Both the position numbers and the translations under genes were made by a program. Below are positions 35,401 through 43,229 of a stretch of 64,000 nt of DNA, piece by piece. The stretch is from Paenibacillus cymbidii. GTDB lineage: Bacteria > Bacillota > Bacilli > Paenibacillales > NBRC-103111. The notes beneath the pieces were generated by a model, which did not search any database, was not told the origin of the DNA, and saw only the letters and a program-made list of their open reading frames with translations. Every line of letters starts with the position of its first letter. Within the stretch, counting starts at the first letter, position 1. The DNA lies in contig NZ_SHLX01000020.1 in assembly GCF_004764705.1 (NCBI RefSeq), positions 1 through 64,000 of the forward strand. Direction: 5' to 3'.

Positions 35401-36341
35401 TACAAATTTGTCCATTCTCCAAAACCACTCTCGAATCCGTCTGAAAAAAGCGGCGTAGTAGATCCGGACACATGCACGGTGGCGGAAGCCGTATATACCG
35501 CGTTGGTCACACTGGTGGCTGTAATGGTGGCTGTTCCCGCCGCAACACCGGTGATCAGCCCGCCGGATACCGTAGCAACGCCGGCATTGCTGCTGGACCA
35601 GATCACCCCTTGATGGGTGCCGGCAGGCAATACGGCCGCTGCCAGGGTATCGGTTTCGCCCACCTGGATGGAAACACTCGATTTATCAAGCGTAACCCCC
35701 GTTGCTTCCATCACCGGCAATCCATCCAATACTTCAACCTGATCAAAATAGACGGTTCCGGTTCTTCCGTCATTGGTTGCGTCTCCAAGACGCAGGGTGC
35801 TGATCGACTTCACTGCGGTTGTTCTGCCGATTTCAACGCCATCCAGATACAAGATACATTCCGTCCCTGACCGAAAATCCCATACAAAACTATGCCAGGC
35901 CGTGGTCCTGGGAATAGAAGTTGATGCCCATGCGGCATTCCCCAGCTTATACGAGTACGTGGTGGCGGACTGGGTGGTTTTCACTCCCATGTAGGCACTT
36001 ACGGTTGCACTTCCCGCTCCCGCTTCCACCTGCATCGAGGTATCGTTCGCATCGTCGTAATACCGTACGGAAACCACTTTATTCATCGCTTCCGGCCAGG
36101 TTCGTTTGATCGAATCCGTATCTTCGTTAACGATATAGCTTGCGCTTCCTTCATATTTTTGCGTTGAACTTGTACTGGGAGTTCCATACAAATTTGTCCA
36201 TTCGCCAAAACCACTCTCGAATCCGTCTGCAAAAAGCGGCGGATTGGCCGAGACCAGGGTGAAAACAGACACGTTCTGCAGCAACAAACTTAACAAGATA
36301 ACAAACAGCCCAGCCTTCTTCAGCTTTAATGTACCCTTCAT
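32448..36341 (-). CDS. Large secreted polysaccharide-degrading beta-helix protein with duplicated N-terminal modules
   Basis: About 1297 residues. Signal peptide (LKKAGLFVILLSLLLQ) precedes two nearly identical copies of a 262-residue unit: a jelly-roll, laminin-G-like module (DGFESGFGEW...FDQVEV) plus a BIG2-type Ig domain (VGETDTLAAAV...VATVSGGLITGV). A third BIG2 domain and a parallel beta-helix of the GH28/GH49/pectate-lyase class (about 700-1190; FPPGVYNWEK, GGGFFSVGG, NSLIVGEDDSINFSN) follow. The C-terminus is a Calx-beta-like domain. The catalytic motif fits glycosidases better than lyases (EDDS and nearby Asp), but substrate is uncertain. ATG 36341 has AAAGGTGG 8 bp upstream. Confidence 0.8.
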   Translation of the reverse strand: MKGTLKLKKAGLFVILLSLLLQNVSVFTLVSANPPLFADGFESGFGEWTNLYGTPSTSSTQKYEGSASYIVNEDTDSIKRTWPEAMNKVVSVRYYDDANDTSMQVEAGAGSATVSAYMGVKTTQSATTYSYKLGNAAWASTSIPRTTAWHSFVWDFRSGTECILYLDGVEIGRTTAVKSISTLRLGDATNDGRTGTVYFDQVEVLDGLPVMEATGVTLDKSSVSIQVGETDTLAAAVLPAGTHQGVIWSSSNAGVATVSGGLITGVAAGTATITATSVTNAVYTASATVHVSGSTTPLFSDGFESGFGEWTNLYGTPSTSSTQKYEGSVSYIVNEDTDSIKRTWPEAMNKVVSVRYYDDANDTSMQVEAGAGSATVNAYMGVKTTQSATTYSYKLGNAAWASTSIPRTTAWHSFVWDFRSGTECVLYLDGVEIGRTTAVKSISSLRLGDATNDGRTGTVYFDQVEVLDGLPVMEATGVTLDKSSVSIQVGETDTLAAAVLPAGTHQGVIWSSSNSGVATVSGGLITGVAAGTATITATSVTNAVYTASATVHVSEAPVYPGGVKLTQYTASLLVGSTDLIAASVTPAGANQGVIWSSSDSDVVTVVDGAITAVSVGSAIIKATSSEDPNYSASCFVAVTSPQPVTKDVLVQYPVPGFVKAADNYTVTINGQPVIVQKTMEGGYVHVSFAGTAHITVTVANAEEFDEDWTLSPLSYEIATVQTGNDISFAIDRPMQLILQKDKYYQYDYEYVDKAASDAANLADIENRISDKLFIIADPLEEAGTPRLGDPDVVSVLDFGIDNTGSVSVNEAVYAALLETSIAGKTLYFPPGVYNWEKRVVVPSHSKIYLEGGAYLFLDSDKFPVVNNKIQSGGGFFSVGGREDIRIFGRGTLHGNNHLRGDGLFFRTSAINPYGDELVEELSDNITIEGIIIAEIPGLPGGTRGSNTTVRNVKFIGSVRKHMDPVNAGYDRSEGFNFQGGSSNILVENSLIVGEDDSINFSNSIGRELPNDGLTLRNSVIMNANGGSLKATRPYGGYIRNVAYENVDAVYADRALAIGQWNEKSSGSMHDFYFKGYRVEEMRYKGASTGYTEIKNSIAPTAPSGTTVGPIYNFFLQNSEWSGIGSRLAPEYLKISGENELTMVKDIHFYNFKVNGTMITEDNKFTDGRLNPVMPFTEDITFETNDPAIVSIEATNQYAYAAGNSGTFTITRTGDLTDAFPVGYQIRGSAVNGVDYTTISHVATIPAGQASTTITIVSSVGLDTVKTVYLSLLSSGYNLDYMLAPHSEAVVTLVPDGL
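34681..36252. repeat. 786-bp tandem duplication inside the beta-helix gene
   Basis: GACACATGCACGGTGGCGGA occurs at 34681 and again at 35467, exactly 786 bp (262 codons) later, and the following sequence matches almost base for base over the whole unit. The few differences are mostly silent or conservative (for example TVSAY/TVNAY). A recent in-frame duplication, or ongoing gene conversion, is implied. Confidence 0.92.
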
Positions 36342-36430
36342 CGTTATAGCCACCTTTCCTACTGGTAGTGACGATAATTGGCAATGCGCTCGCGATATGC
36401 TCTCCGGAATAAAGCTTTGTTAACGGCACT

Positions 36431-38179
36431 TCATATGGCCCAATATTGCGTTCCCGGCTGAATCTGCCAAATGCGTGTTTCACCAAAAAAGACCATTTCC
36501 AATTCGTACGGAGAATTGCTGGCAACGGTTAGTTTTGCCTGACCGGCATGTTCAATAGTATCCGTTGTCAGTTCCAGCCTTACGTCCGTACAAACCTTGC
36601 CGAACCGGAGATTTTCTATCCCCTGATTCTCTTGTAGCCGTACTTGCCAGCGCAGTCTGTTTTTCGGCGCATCCACAGCAATGCCCAAAATATGCTCAAT
36701 CAGCAGGTTAATCACATTTCCCGTCCAACCTCCAAACTCCCTGCGGACTCCGCCGTGACGATTTGGCTCGCGGATTTTATGGGAAGCGGGAGCAGGATGC
36801 TCGGGTGCATAACATTCCCAGAGTGAGTAGGGAAAAGGCTCATAATGGTGGTATACATCGGCAACCCCCTGCAAGGTACGCCTGGCAAGCTCCAGCGCCT
36901 CCTGCCCAAACCCATTTTCATCAAGCGCCTTGACAACGGCCAGGGACATGTTGATCCATACGCCGCCCAACCAATATTCTCCCAGGGGGTTATATCCCGG
37001 TTCATCCTTGGCCAGCACGGGGAGCGGCAGCGGTTCGCTTAAGAAAACCGCCGGATTCAGCAAGTTTTCCTTGACCATGCGTCGCGCCTGATCTTTATCC
37101 GTTAGTCCGGCCAGCAAAGGCCAGATCCCGCTTAAGGTTTTGCGGGTGAAGCGGCCGTCTGCCGTGAGACTGCAATACCAGCCCTTCTCCTCATTCCAAT
37201 ACGGACGGAGTGCTTCCTTATGGACCGGTTCCAACTGTTCAAACTGCTTCCGAATTCCCTCCTCTTCTACCGCACCGGCAATGCTGGCGATCATTCGGGC
37301 AGCCAAAGCTTGCTGTCCCAGCATGTCCACATACCAGCAAATGGTGTCCTGATCCTGGTTCCAGTTGATATTGTCCCAGCCGCTGCCGTCCCCGTCCCAG
37401 CGGAAGCGACCCGGCTGTTCCTCCAAGAACGAGTGAATGAACTGATAATGAAGGACCAGCTTGGGCAGAATCGCCCGCAAACGGGCAAGATCTCCGCTTG
37501 TCTGATAATACTGCCATTCCGCCCAGGCAAGCAGCGGCGGGTTGACGGCTTCAGGCGCCGGTATATCGGCAGAATGCCCATTGGCTGCTTCATAAGTCTG
37601 CCAATTGAATACTCTGACTATATAGCCGTCCTCCTGCTGCTTGGCATAGAAATTATCCAGTGTACCCATGCAAGGATGCGCCTCCTGCAAGGCGGCATAC
37701 CGGTGATACAACGAGCAGAAACAGCTGTCCCACAGATAGGTGCTGTTATTGTCCGGGTAGTCGTTATAGGCAAACGGAACCGGAAGGGCATCGGACATAA
37801 CGATCGATGACCAGGCCAACTGCCAGGCCTTCCGGTAGACAGCCAGCCAATCGGGATGCGCGGGCAACACCAGTCTGGGCAGAAGCGGTTCGCACCAATC
37901 TTCGAAGGAGGTTGCAGCCGTTTCAATCACCGTATGGGAACCTTCACTTTTCTCAAGGGTATACATATAGCGCGTCCGGCTTAACGCCTTTGGAACGATA
38001 TCGATGTAGGCAGATTCCATTGTACCGGACGTTTTCCCGGAAACGGCCGGAAGTTGTAGGGAAAGCTCCAGGCTCTTCTCTGCGCCTTCTTCCATGCGGT
38101 AAAGCCGTACTCCTCTTATTTCCTCTTCTTGCCGCCAGGTAAGCAATACTTTGCGGTAACCATGATGATAGGCTTGCAT
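36431..38179 (-). CDS. Six-hairpin glycoside hydrolase, trehalase/GH63-like
   Basis: 582 residues, no signal peptide, so cytoplasmic. The (alpha/alpha)6 signatures are TYLWDSCFCSLYH near residue 148, DGDGSGWDNINWN near 262 (substrate-binding Asp cluster) and YWLGGVWINMSLAVV near 400. The layout fits the GH37/GH63/mannosylglycerate-hydrolase group with an N-terminal beta-sandwich of about 100 residues. It starts 3 bp after the lplD stop and must be translationally linked to it. It likely trims an imported oligosaccharide; the precise glycosidic bond is unknown. Confidence 0.75.
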   Translation of the reverse strand: MQAYHHGYRKVLLTWRQEEEIRGVRLYRMEEGAEKSLELSLQLPAVSGKTSGTMESAYIDIVPKALSRTRYMYTLEKSEGSHTVIETAATSFEDWCEPLLPRLVLPAHPDWLAVYRKAWQLAWSSIVMSDALPVPFAYNDYPDNNSTYLWDSCFCSLYHRYAALQEAHPCMGTLDNFYAKQQEDGYIVRVFNWQTYEAANGHSADIPAPEAVNPPLLAWAEWQYYQTSGDLARLRAILPKLVLHYQFIHSFLEEQPGRFRWDGDGSGWDNINWNQDQDTICWYVDMLGQQALAARMIASIAGAVEEEGIRKQFEQLEPVHKEALRPYWNEEKGWYCSLTADGRFTRKTLSGIWPLLAGLTDKDQARRMVKENLLNPAVFLSEPLPLPVLAKDEPGYNPLGEYWLGGVWINMSLAVVKALDENGFGQEALELARRTLQGVADVYHHYEPFPYSLWECYAPEHPAPASHKIREPNRHGGVRREFGGWTGNVINLLIEHILGIAVDAPKNRLRWQVRLQENQGIENLRFGKVCTDVRLELTTDTIEHAGQAKLTVASNSPYELEMVFFGETRIWQIQPGTQYWAI

Positions 38180-38182
38180 GAA

Positions 38183-39595
38183 TTAAACTCCTTGTATGGC
38201 GAACTTGCCGGACAAGCCGGGTAAATAGGCTTTGGTGCCCTGCAGCATTTCCTCATATAGTGTTCGGGCTTGTTGCTCGCCAATGGCGACCAGCGGGTCG
38301 TTCAGGAAAGCCTGAAAACCCAGTTCATAATCCCCCAACAACGCCGCCTGCAGAATGGTCTCCTGATTCAGTACATGCCGCAAGGCAATGTTCTGCAAAG
38401 GGACAGGCAGCTCGCCTGTCATAACAGGTTGTACCCTGTTCAGGCTTATAACGGCATTGGTCTCCACCACCGCACCGTGAGGAATGCCGGGGATTTGCCC
38501 CTGATTGGGAAGGTTCATATTGGTGACGAAGCTGCCTAAACCGACAAGCCCCTTGATAATGCGTACTCCCTCCTCCGGAGATTGCTGCAATCGGATAGGT
38601 GTTTCACCCCGAACAATCTGCTTCGTTTCGGCAAGCTGTCTGGCCTGGCCTTCCCTTCGCTCGGCAACCGTGGTCAAACCGAAGCCCCACTTGGGATCAT
38701 GATCCTTCAGATACCAGGCAAGAGGCATAAATTCAACCATATGCCTAGCTCCGGCAGCCGGCACGAGACCGTAGCGTTCATACATATGAAAGTGGACCGG
38801 CTTGGGCCAGCGCCATTTGCCCCGCTGCCTGCTGCCCTTTCCTTCTGCATCAGCGATAAACCCGTCTCGGGAATATCGCTCTGCTGCCTCGCTGTAGAGA
38901 TCCATCAGATTGATGCTCTGATAGGAAGCCCGATCAATCCAGGTGAAATGATTGATTCCCTTCACATTAATCTCAATTTCGGTGCGCTCCACACTTTTGA
39001 TTCCGGCGAACACCTCCAGCAGCGCCGACAGTTCTTCCTCCGCGCTGAACACTTCATGACAGCAGCCGAAGGCTTTGATTCCGGGAAATACCTCATATAA
39101 GGTTCGGGTGCACAAGGTCATGGGATTCGTGTAATTGATAACCCATGCCTCGGGGCAATACCGCTCTATTTGCCGGGCAAATTCGGCATACATGGGAATC
39201 GTCCGCAATGCCCGCATCAGGCCCCCCGGGCCCACCGTATCGCCAACGGACTGATAAATGCCGTACTTTTCCGGAGCATGCACATCGACTTCCATTTCAT
39301 CGAAGGTTCCCGGTAAAATGGAGATAATGACGAAGTCCGAACCTTCCAAGGCTTTAGGAAGCGTATCTGCTACTTCGTAGCTCCATTTGCCGACGGCTTC
39401 TTCCATCGCGCTAATTCGATTTCCAATAGAAGCATTATCCTGCGCTGCGTCTGCGTCAATATCGTAAAGAACCAGCTTTCCGGACATCTGCCCCTCCAAA
39501 GCCAGGTCTATCATCAATTTTCTGGCCCAATTGCGTGAGCCACCGCCAATGTAGGTAATCCTGATTCCTCCCGCAATACCTTTCCGATCATCCAT
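38183..39595 (-). CDS. lplD: GH4 alpha-galacturonidase, LplD-like
   Basis: 470 residues of glycoside hydrolase family 4, which use NAD+ and a divalent metal in a redox-assisted mechanism. The N-terminal YIGGGSRNWARKL binds NAD. FGCCHEVF (about residue 196) and GINHFTW (about 233) provide the Cys and His metal ligands. SVGDTVGPGGLMRALRTIPM near 135 is diagnostic. The sequence resembles Bacillus subtilis LplD closely along its length. It follows the LplBCA importer genes, so the substrate is probably an imported galacturonic-acid-containing disaccharide. Confidence 0.92.
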   Translation of the reverse strand: MDDRKGIAGGIRITYIGGGSRNWARKLMIDLALEGQMSGKLVLYDIDADAAQDNASIGNRISAMEEAVGKWSYEVADTLPKALEGSDFVIISILPGTFDEMEVDVHAPEKYGIYQSVGDTVGPGGLMRALRTIPMYAEFARQIERYCPEAWVINYTNPMTLCTRTLYEVFPGIKAFGCCHEVFSAEEELSALLEVFAGIKSVERTEIEINVKGINHFTWIDRASYQSINLMDLYSEAAERYSRDGFIADAEGKGSRQRGKWRWPKPVHFHMYERYGLVPAAGARHMVEFMPLAWYLKDHDPKWGFGLTTVAERREGQARQLAETKQIVRGETPIRLQQSPEEGVRIIKGLVGLGSFVTNMNLPNQGQIPGIPHGAVVETNAVISLNRVQPVMTGELPVPLQNIALRHVLNQETILQAALLGDYELGFQAFLNDPLVAIGEQQARTLYEEMLQGTKAYLPGLSGKFAIQGV

Positions 39596-39693
39596 TGACA
39601 GTTTCCCGCCTTTTCTGTTTATCTGGCGGAAGGGAAACTAGTAACGAATAATGTCCCCTCCCGCTGCATGTTTTTAAAACTCCTGTATGAAGC

Positions 39694-41223
39694 TTATTGC
39701 CCCTTCTTTACAACGGCGTTAATTTCCTCCAGCATCTTGTCGATGCCGATGCTTTTCAGTTTGGTGATGGCCTCATCCCATGCATTTACCGGCAGTTCTC
39801 CCATAATGATCCTGTTGGAATATTCCTGCACCGTCTTGTCGATGTCTGCCAGCTTGGCGGTATAAGTTGAACTCTGTGAAAAAATCGGCGTCGGATCATC
39901 ATAGACCTTCAGCTCGCCCTTGGCCTGATCGATAAACTTCTCGATCATCGGTTCCGGTACCGCAGGTTTTACATTGAAAACGCTCGCATACATGGTTGCA
40001 GGATTGTACTTGGTTTCCAGTTCCTTATCTTTGAAAACCATCTTTCCGTTTTCTATGGTATAGGTTACCCCTTCCTTGCCGTATGCCCGGATTTGTTGTC
40101 CTTCGGGGCCGAAGATCAAGGCGTACACTTTCTTGGCAATATCCGGTGACTTGGTCTTGCTCATAATATAATATCCGGCAGCTTCAAAAGTCTTGGCGGA
40201 ATAATTGCTGCCGTACTTCCCCATAATGGGAGGCAAGACCGCAAGCTCGGCTTGCGGATTGCTTGCCTGCACTTTGGCCACACGTGCGAATACATTTTGC
40301 GGTTGTTGGGTGTTGACTCCGATTACCCCGGTGAACGTTTTATCTTCCCGGGTTTGCCCCTTCTCCAGAATATATTCTTTATCCAGCACGCCGTCCGCAT
40401 AGGCTTTGCGGAACCAGCTCAAAGCGGCCTTATAGTCGTCCGCCAGCAGGTAAGAAGACTTTACGGTGCCGTCCGGCTCGAAATACCAATACAGCTTGTT
40501 GGTCCAGAAGCCGGGAAGGAACATATTCCAGAAAGGACCGTCCGCTCCGAAATTATTGAACATAATAAAGCCCTTCGTATCTTCCTTGCCATTGCCATTC
40601 GGATCGTTCTTGGTAAAAGCATACATCATTTGGTACAGCTCATCCGCCGTTGCCGGCACCTTCAAATTCAGCTTCTTCAGCCAGTCCGCACGATAATAAA
40701 TCGCTGACGGCATCCCCTTCACAGCGGGCAAGGTATACACTTTTCCATTGATTTTACCTAAATATTGCTTGGGCAAATCCTTGAATGCCGGTTCGGAGGC
40801 AATCAAATCGTCGATAGGCAGGAATGCATTGCTCTCTACCGCTTTCTTGGCCAAGAGAGCATCGGATGTATTCACGATATCCGCTGTAGTCCCTCCAGCC
40901 AGCGCCACATTCAACTTTTCGGCATAGACGGTGTCATCCACATATTCAATGACAAGATCTGCGTTGAACCTGGATTTCGCTTCATCCCGGAAAATGTTGG
41001 TCACACTGTCCGGCAGCTTGCCGCGAAACATGACATTAATCGTCGTTGGCGCCTTCGAAGCGGAAGAAGTGGCTGCGGGACTTGCGGCAGTACTCGTTGC
41101 GGGACTTGCCGACGTACCTGCAGCTTTCTGTCCCCCGTCACCTCCCGTACTGCCGCAACCGGCCATAAATGAAAGGGCCACCATCGCTGCCGCAGCCGGC
41201 TTCCACATGCTTTTTTTCTCCAT
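39694..41223 (-). CDS. lplA: ABC transporter solute-binding lipoprotein, LplA-like
   Basis: About 509 residues. The lipobox MAGC (Cys about residue 22) is followed by a Gly/Ser/Ala/Thr-rich tether and a family 1 extracellular binding protein (DGVLDKEYILEKGQTREDK, AGYYIMSKTKSPDIAKKVY). It captures an oligosaccharide at the membrane for the permeases encoded upstream. ATG 41223 is preferred (GGGGAG 8 bp upstream) over a start 21 bp earlier. No ATPase subunit is encoded nearby; LplBC-type importers commonly borrow MsmX. Confidence 0.88.
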   Translation of the reverse strand: MEKKSMWKPAAAAMVALSFMAGCGSTGGDGGQKAAGTSASPATSTAASPAATSSASKAPTTINVMFRGKLPDSVTNIFRDEAKSRFNADLVIEYVDDTVYAEKLNVALAGGTTADIVNTSDALLAKKAVESNAFLPIDDLIASEPAFKDLPKQYLGKINGKVYTLPAVKGMPSAIYYRADWLKKLNLKVPATADELYQMMYAFTKNDPNGNGKEDTKGFIMFNNFGADGPFWNMFLPGFWTNKLYWYFEPDGTVKSSYLLADDYKAALSWFRKAYADGVLDKEYILEKGQTREDKTFTGVIGVNTQQPQNVFARVAKVQASNPQAELAVLPPIMGKYGSNYSAKTFEAAGYYIMSKTKSPDIAKKVYALIFGPEGQQIRAYGKEGVTYTIENGKMVFKDKELETKYNPATMYASVFNVKPAVPEPMIEKFIDQAKGELKVYDDPTPIFSQSSTYTAKLADIDKTVQEYSNRIIMGELPVNAWDEAITKLKSIGIDKMLEEINAVVKKGQ

Positions 41224-41302
41224 ACTACACGCTCCCCTAAACAATTTTATGTTATCCCGTTATCTCGCAGAGATAGCGGGGAATAACCGCTCCCAGAGCA
41301 AA

Positions 41303-42163
41303 CTAGCCTTTTACCGCACCCAGCAAAATGCCCTTAGTGAAATGCTTTTGCAAGAAGGGGTATACCAACAGAATGGGCACAATGGCATAAATCGTAGTGG
41401 CCATCTTCAAGTTTTTGCCCAATGACAACCCCCCCTCCGCATCCACCGATTGGATGAGAATTTCCCTCAACAGCACCTGCAGCGTTTTCTTCTGATCGGA
41501 AGTAATGAACATGACGATATTAAAATAGTCATTCCATAGTCCTACGGCATAGAACAATGCGCAAGTGGCAAAGATCGGAGCTGAAACGGGAATGATGAGA
41601 CGGAAGAAAATGCCAACCTCCGAGCAACCGTCAATCTTGGCCGACTCCGGCAGCTCTCGGGGCAAATTCTCGAAGAATACCTTCATGAGAAACAGATTGA
41701 ATGCACTGAGCAGATGAATCACGATAACGGCCCATAGATGATTGATTAACCCCAAGGATTTGATAATCATATACGTGGGGATAATGCCCGTTTTTATCAC
41801 CATGGTAAACATGACCATATACAAGAGAAGTCGCATTCCTGGCACATGACGCTGCGCCAGCCCGTACGCCATCATCCCGGTCAAGAGTACAGCCAGAAGA
41901 GTACCGACTAAAGTGGTATACGCGGAATTCCAGAAGGCTCTCTGCACTTGGCCAAATTCCCAAATCAGTTTATAAGCATCCAGGGTAGCCTGCCGAGGAA
42001 TCAGATGGATCCGGCTGGTATCCGCCGCAATATGCTCCGGCTCAAGGGAAAGTGCAATAACGTTCAGAAACGGAAACAGCATGACAACACCTAGAATCAG
42101 GAAAAACATTACATTCAGGATGTCAAATAGGGATAGCTTCTTGTGAAATGTCAATCTAGTCAC
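41303..42163 (-). CDS. lplC: ABC transporter permease, LplC-like (MalG type)
   Basis: 286 residues with six predicted membrane helices. The coupling-helix EAA motif is ELPESAKIDGCSEVGIFFRLIIP near residue 188 (E-x-x-x-D-G-x9-I-x-L-P). Together with the gene upstream it forms the membrane channel. It starts 9 bp after the LplB stop, consistent with one mRNA. Confidence 0.9.
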   Translation of the reverse strand: MTRLTFHKKLSLFDILNVMFFLILGVVMLFPFLNVIALSLEPEHIAADTSRIHLIPRQATLDAYKLIWEFGQVQRAFWNSAYTTLVGTLLAVLLTGMMAYGLAQRHVPGMRLLLYMVMFTMVIKTGIIPTYMIIKSLGLINHLWAVIVIHLLSAFNLFLMKVFFENLPRELPESAKIDGCSEVGIFFRLIIPVSAPIFATCALFYAVGLWNDYFNIVMFITSDQKKTLQVLLREILIQSVDAEGGLSLGKNLKMATTIYAIVPILLVYPFLQKHFTKGILLGAVKG

Positions 42164-42172
42164 GTCTCCTTG

Positions 42173-43126
42173 CTATACAATGGCGCTGCCACGAAGTCTT
42201 TTTACGATCTGGTTGACACTAAGCACGAGAATCAGGGAAATGAGGCCGTTAAACAAGCCTGCGGCAGTTGAAAAGGAAAAATCCCCCTTCTGAATCCCCA
42301 TCATATACGTGTATGTGCCCAAGGTCTCGGATACCTCCGCCACGTTGGGATTGTACATGACGAACACTTGCGTAAAGACGTCCAGAATGTCTTTGATCTT
42401 CAGGAGCAATACGACCAGAATGGTTTCCACCAGAGACGGAAGCGTAATGTAAATCATGCGTTGAAATCGGCTTGCGCCATCCACAATCGCCGATTCATAC
42501 TGATCCGAGTTAATCCCGAGAATGGCGGCCAGGTAAATGATGCTGCTCCATCCCATTTCCTTCCAGATGCTGCTGGCTACCAACACGGAACGAAACCACC
42601 TCTTGTCTGCCATGAAAAATATCGGATCCACCCCAAATTTCCCCAGCATGATGTTGACGATGCCCCCCTCCGGCGACAGGATCATAGCTACCAAACCGCC
42701 GATAATGACCCAGGAGAGGAAATGAGGGAGATACAACAGGGATTGAATCGTTCTGCCAAATGCAACATTTCGTAACTCGTTGAGCAGAATGGCGATCATA
42801 ATCGGAACCGGAAATCCCCAGAACAAATTGTAAAAGCTGATGATAACCGTGTTTTTAAGCGCTTGCAAGAAATAGGTGGATTGGAATAAATCGAGAAAAT
42901 TTTGCAGTCCAACCCAAGGACTGTCGGCGAGTCCGGTAAACATATTGAAGCTGCGAAACGCGATCTGCAGGAAGTACAAAGGGAAATAATCAAACAACAG
43001 CAGATAGCAAAGACCGGGCAATACCATGAAGTAAATAAATTTATGGCGGACGAACATATTGATATAACGAGACAGAATCGACTTGTCCCGTTTGGCGTTC
43101 ATGGACGGACCCAGCGAGCTTTCCAT
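42173..43126 (-). CDS. lplB: ABC transporter permease, LplB-like (MalF type)
   Basis: 317 residues, six helices. EAA-type loop YESAIVDGASRFQRMIYITLP near residue 213. First gene of the lplB-lplC-lplA-lplD-glycosidase-beta-helix-esterase run. AGGAGAG is 9 bp before the ATG. A cre-like element lies about 40 bp upstream. Confidence 0.9.
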   Translation of the reverse strand: MESSLGPSMNAKRDKSILSRYINMFVRHKFIYFMVLPGLCYLLLFDYFPLYFLQIAFRSFNMFTGLADSPWVGLQNFLDLFQSTYFLQALKNTVIISFYNLFWGFPVPIMIAILLNELRNVAFGRTIQSLLYLPHFLSWVIIGGLVAMILSPEGGIVNIMLGKFGVDPIFFMADKRWFRSVLVASSIWKEMGWSSIIYLAAILGINSDQYESAIVDGASRFQRMIYITLPSLVETILVVLLLKIKDILDVFTQVFVMYNPNVAEVSETLGTYTYMMGIQKGDFSFSTAAGLFNGLISLILVLSVNQIVKRLRGSAIV

Positions 43127-43166
43127 GAGCTTCTCTCTCCTCCCCTGTATGCGATGGTTTAATTGT

Positions 43167-43182
43167 ATGAAAGCGCATCAAC
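43167..43182 (+). promoter_or_regulatory. Possible cre (CcpA) operator upstream of lplB
   Basis: ATGAAAGCGCATCAAC matches the cre consensus WTGNAANCGNWWNCA with one mismatch. Its position before a carbohydrate import operon fits catabolite repression. Single-site match only. Confidence 0.4.
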
Positions 43183-43229
43183 ATTTTATATAGTCTTTAT
43201 TTCGGCGGATTTGCTCTTTTTGCAGCGAG

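Noticed and set aside
37220..37810. 196-codon open frame on the plus strand
   Set aside because: Shadow of the GH63-like gene; no ribosome site and no recognisable motif.
39596..39693. Terminator between lplA and lplD
   Set aside because: The TTTCCC/GGGAAA stem is imperfect and lacks a T-run; the spacing fits one operon.
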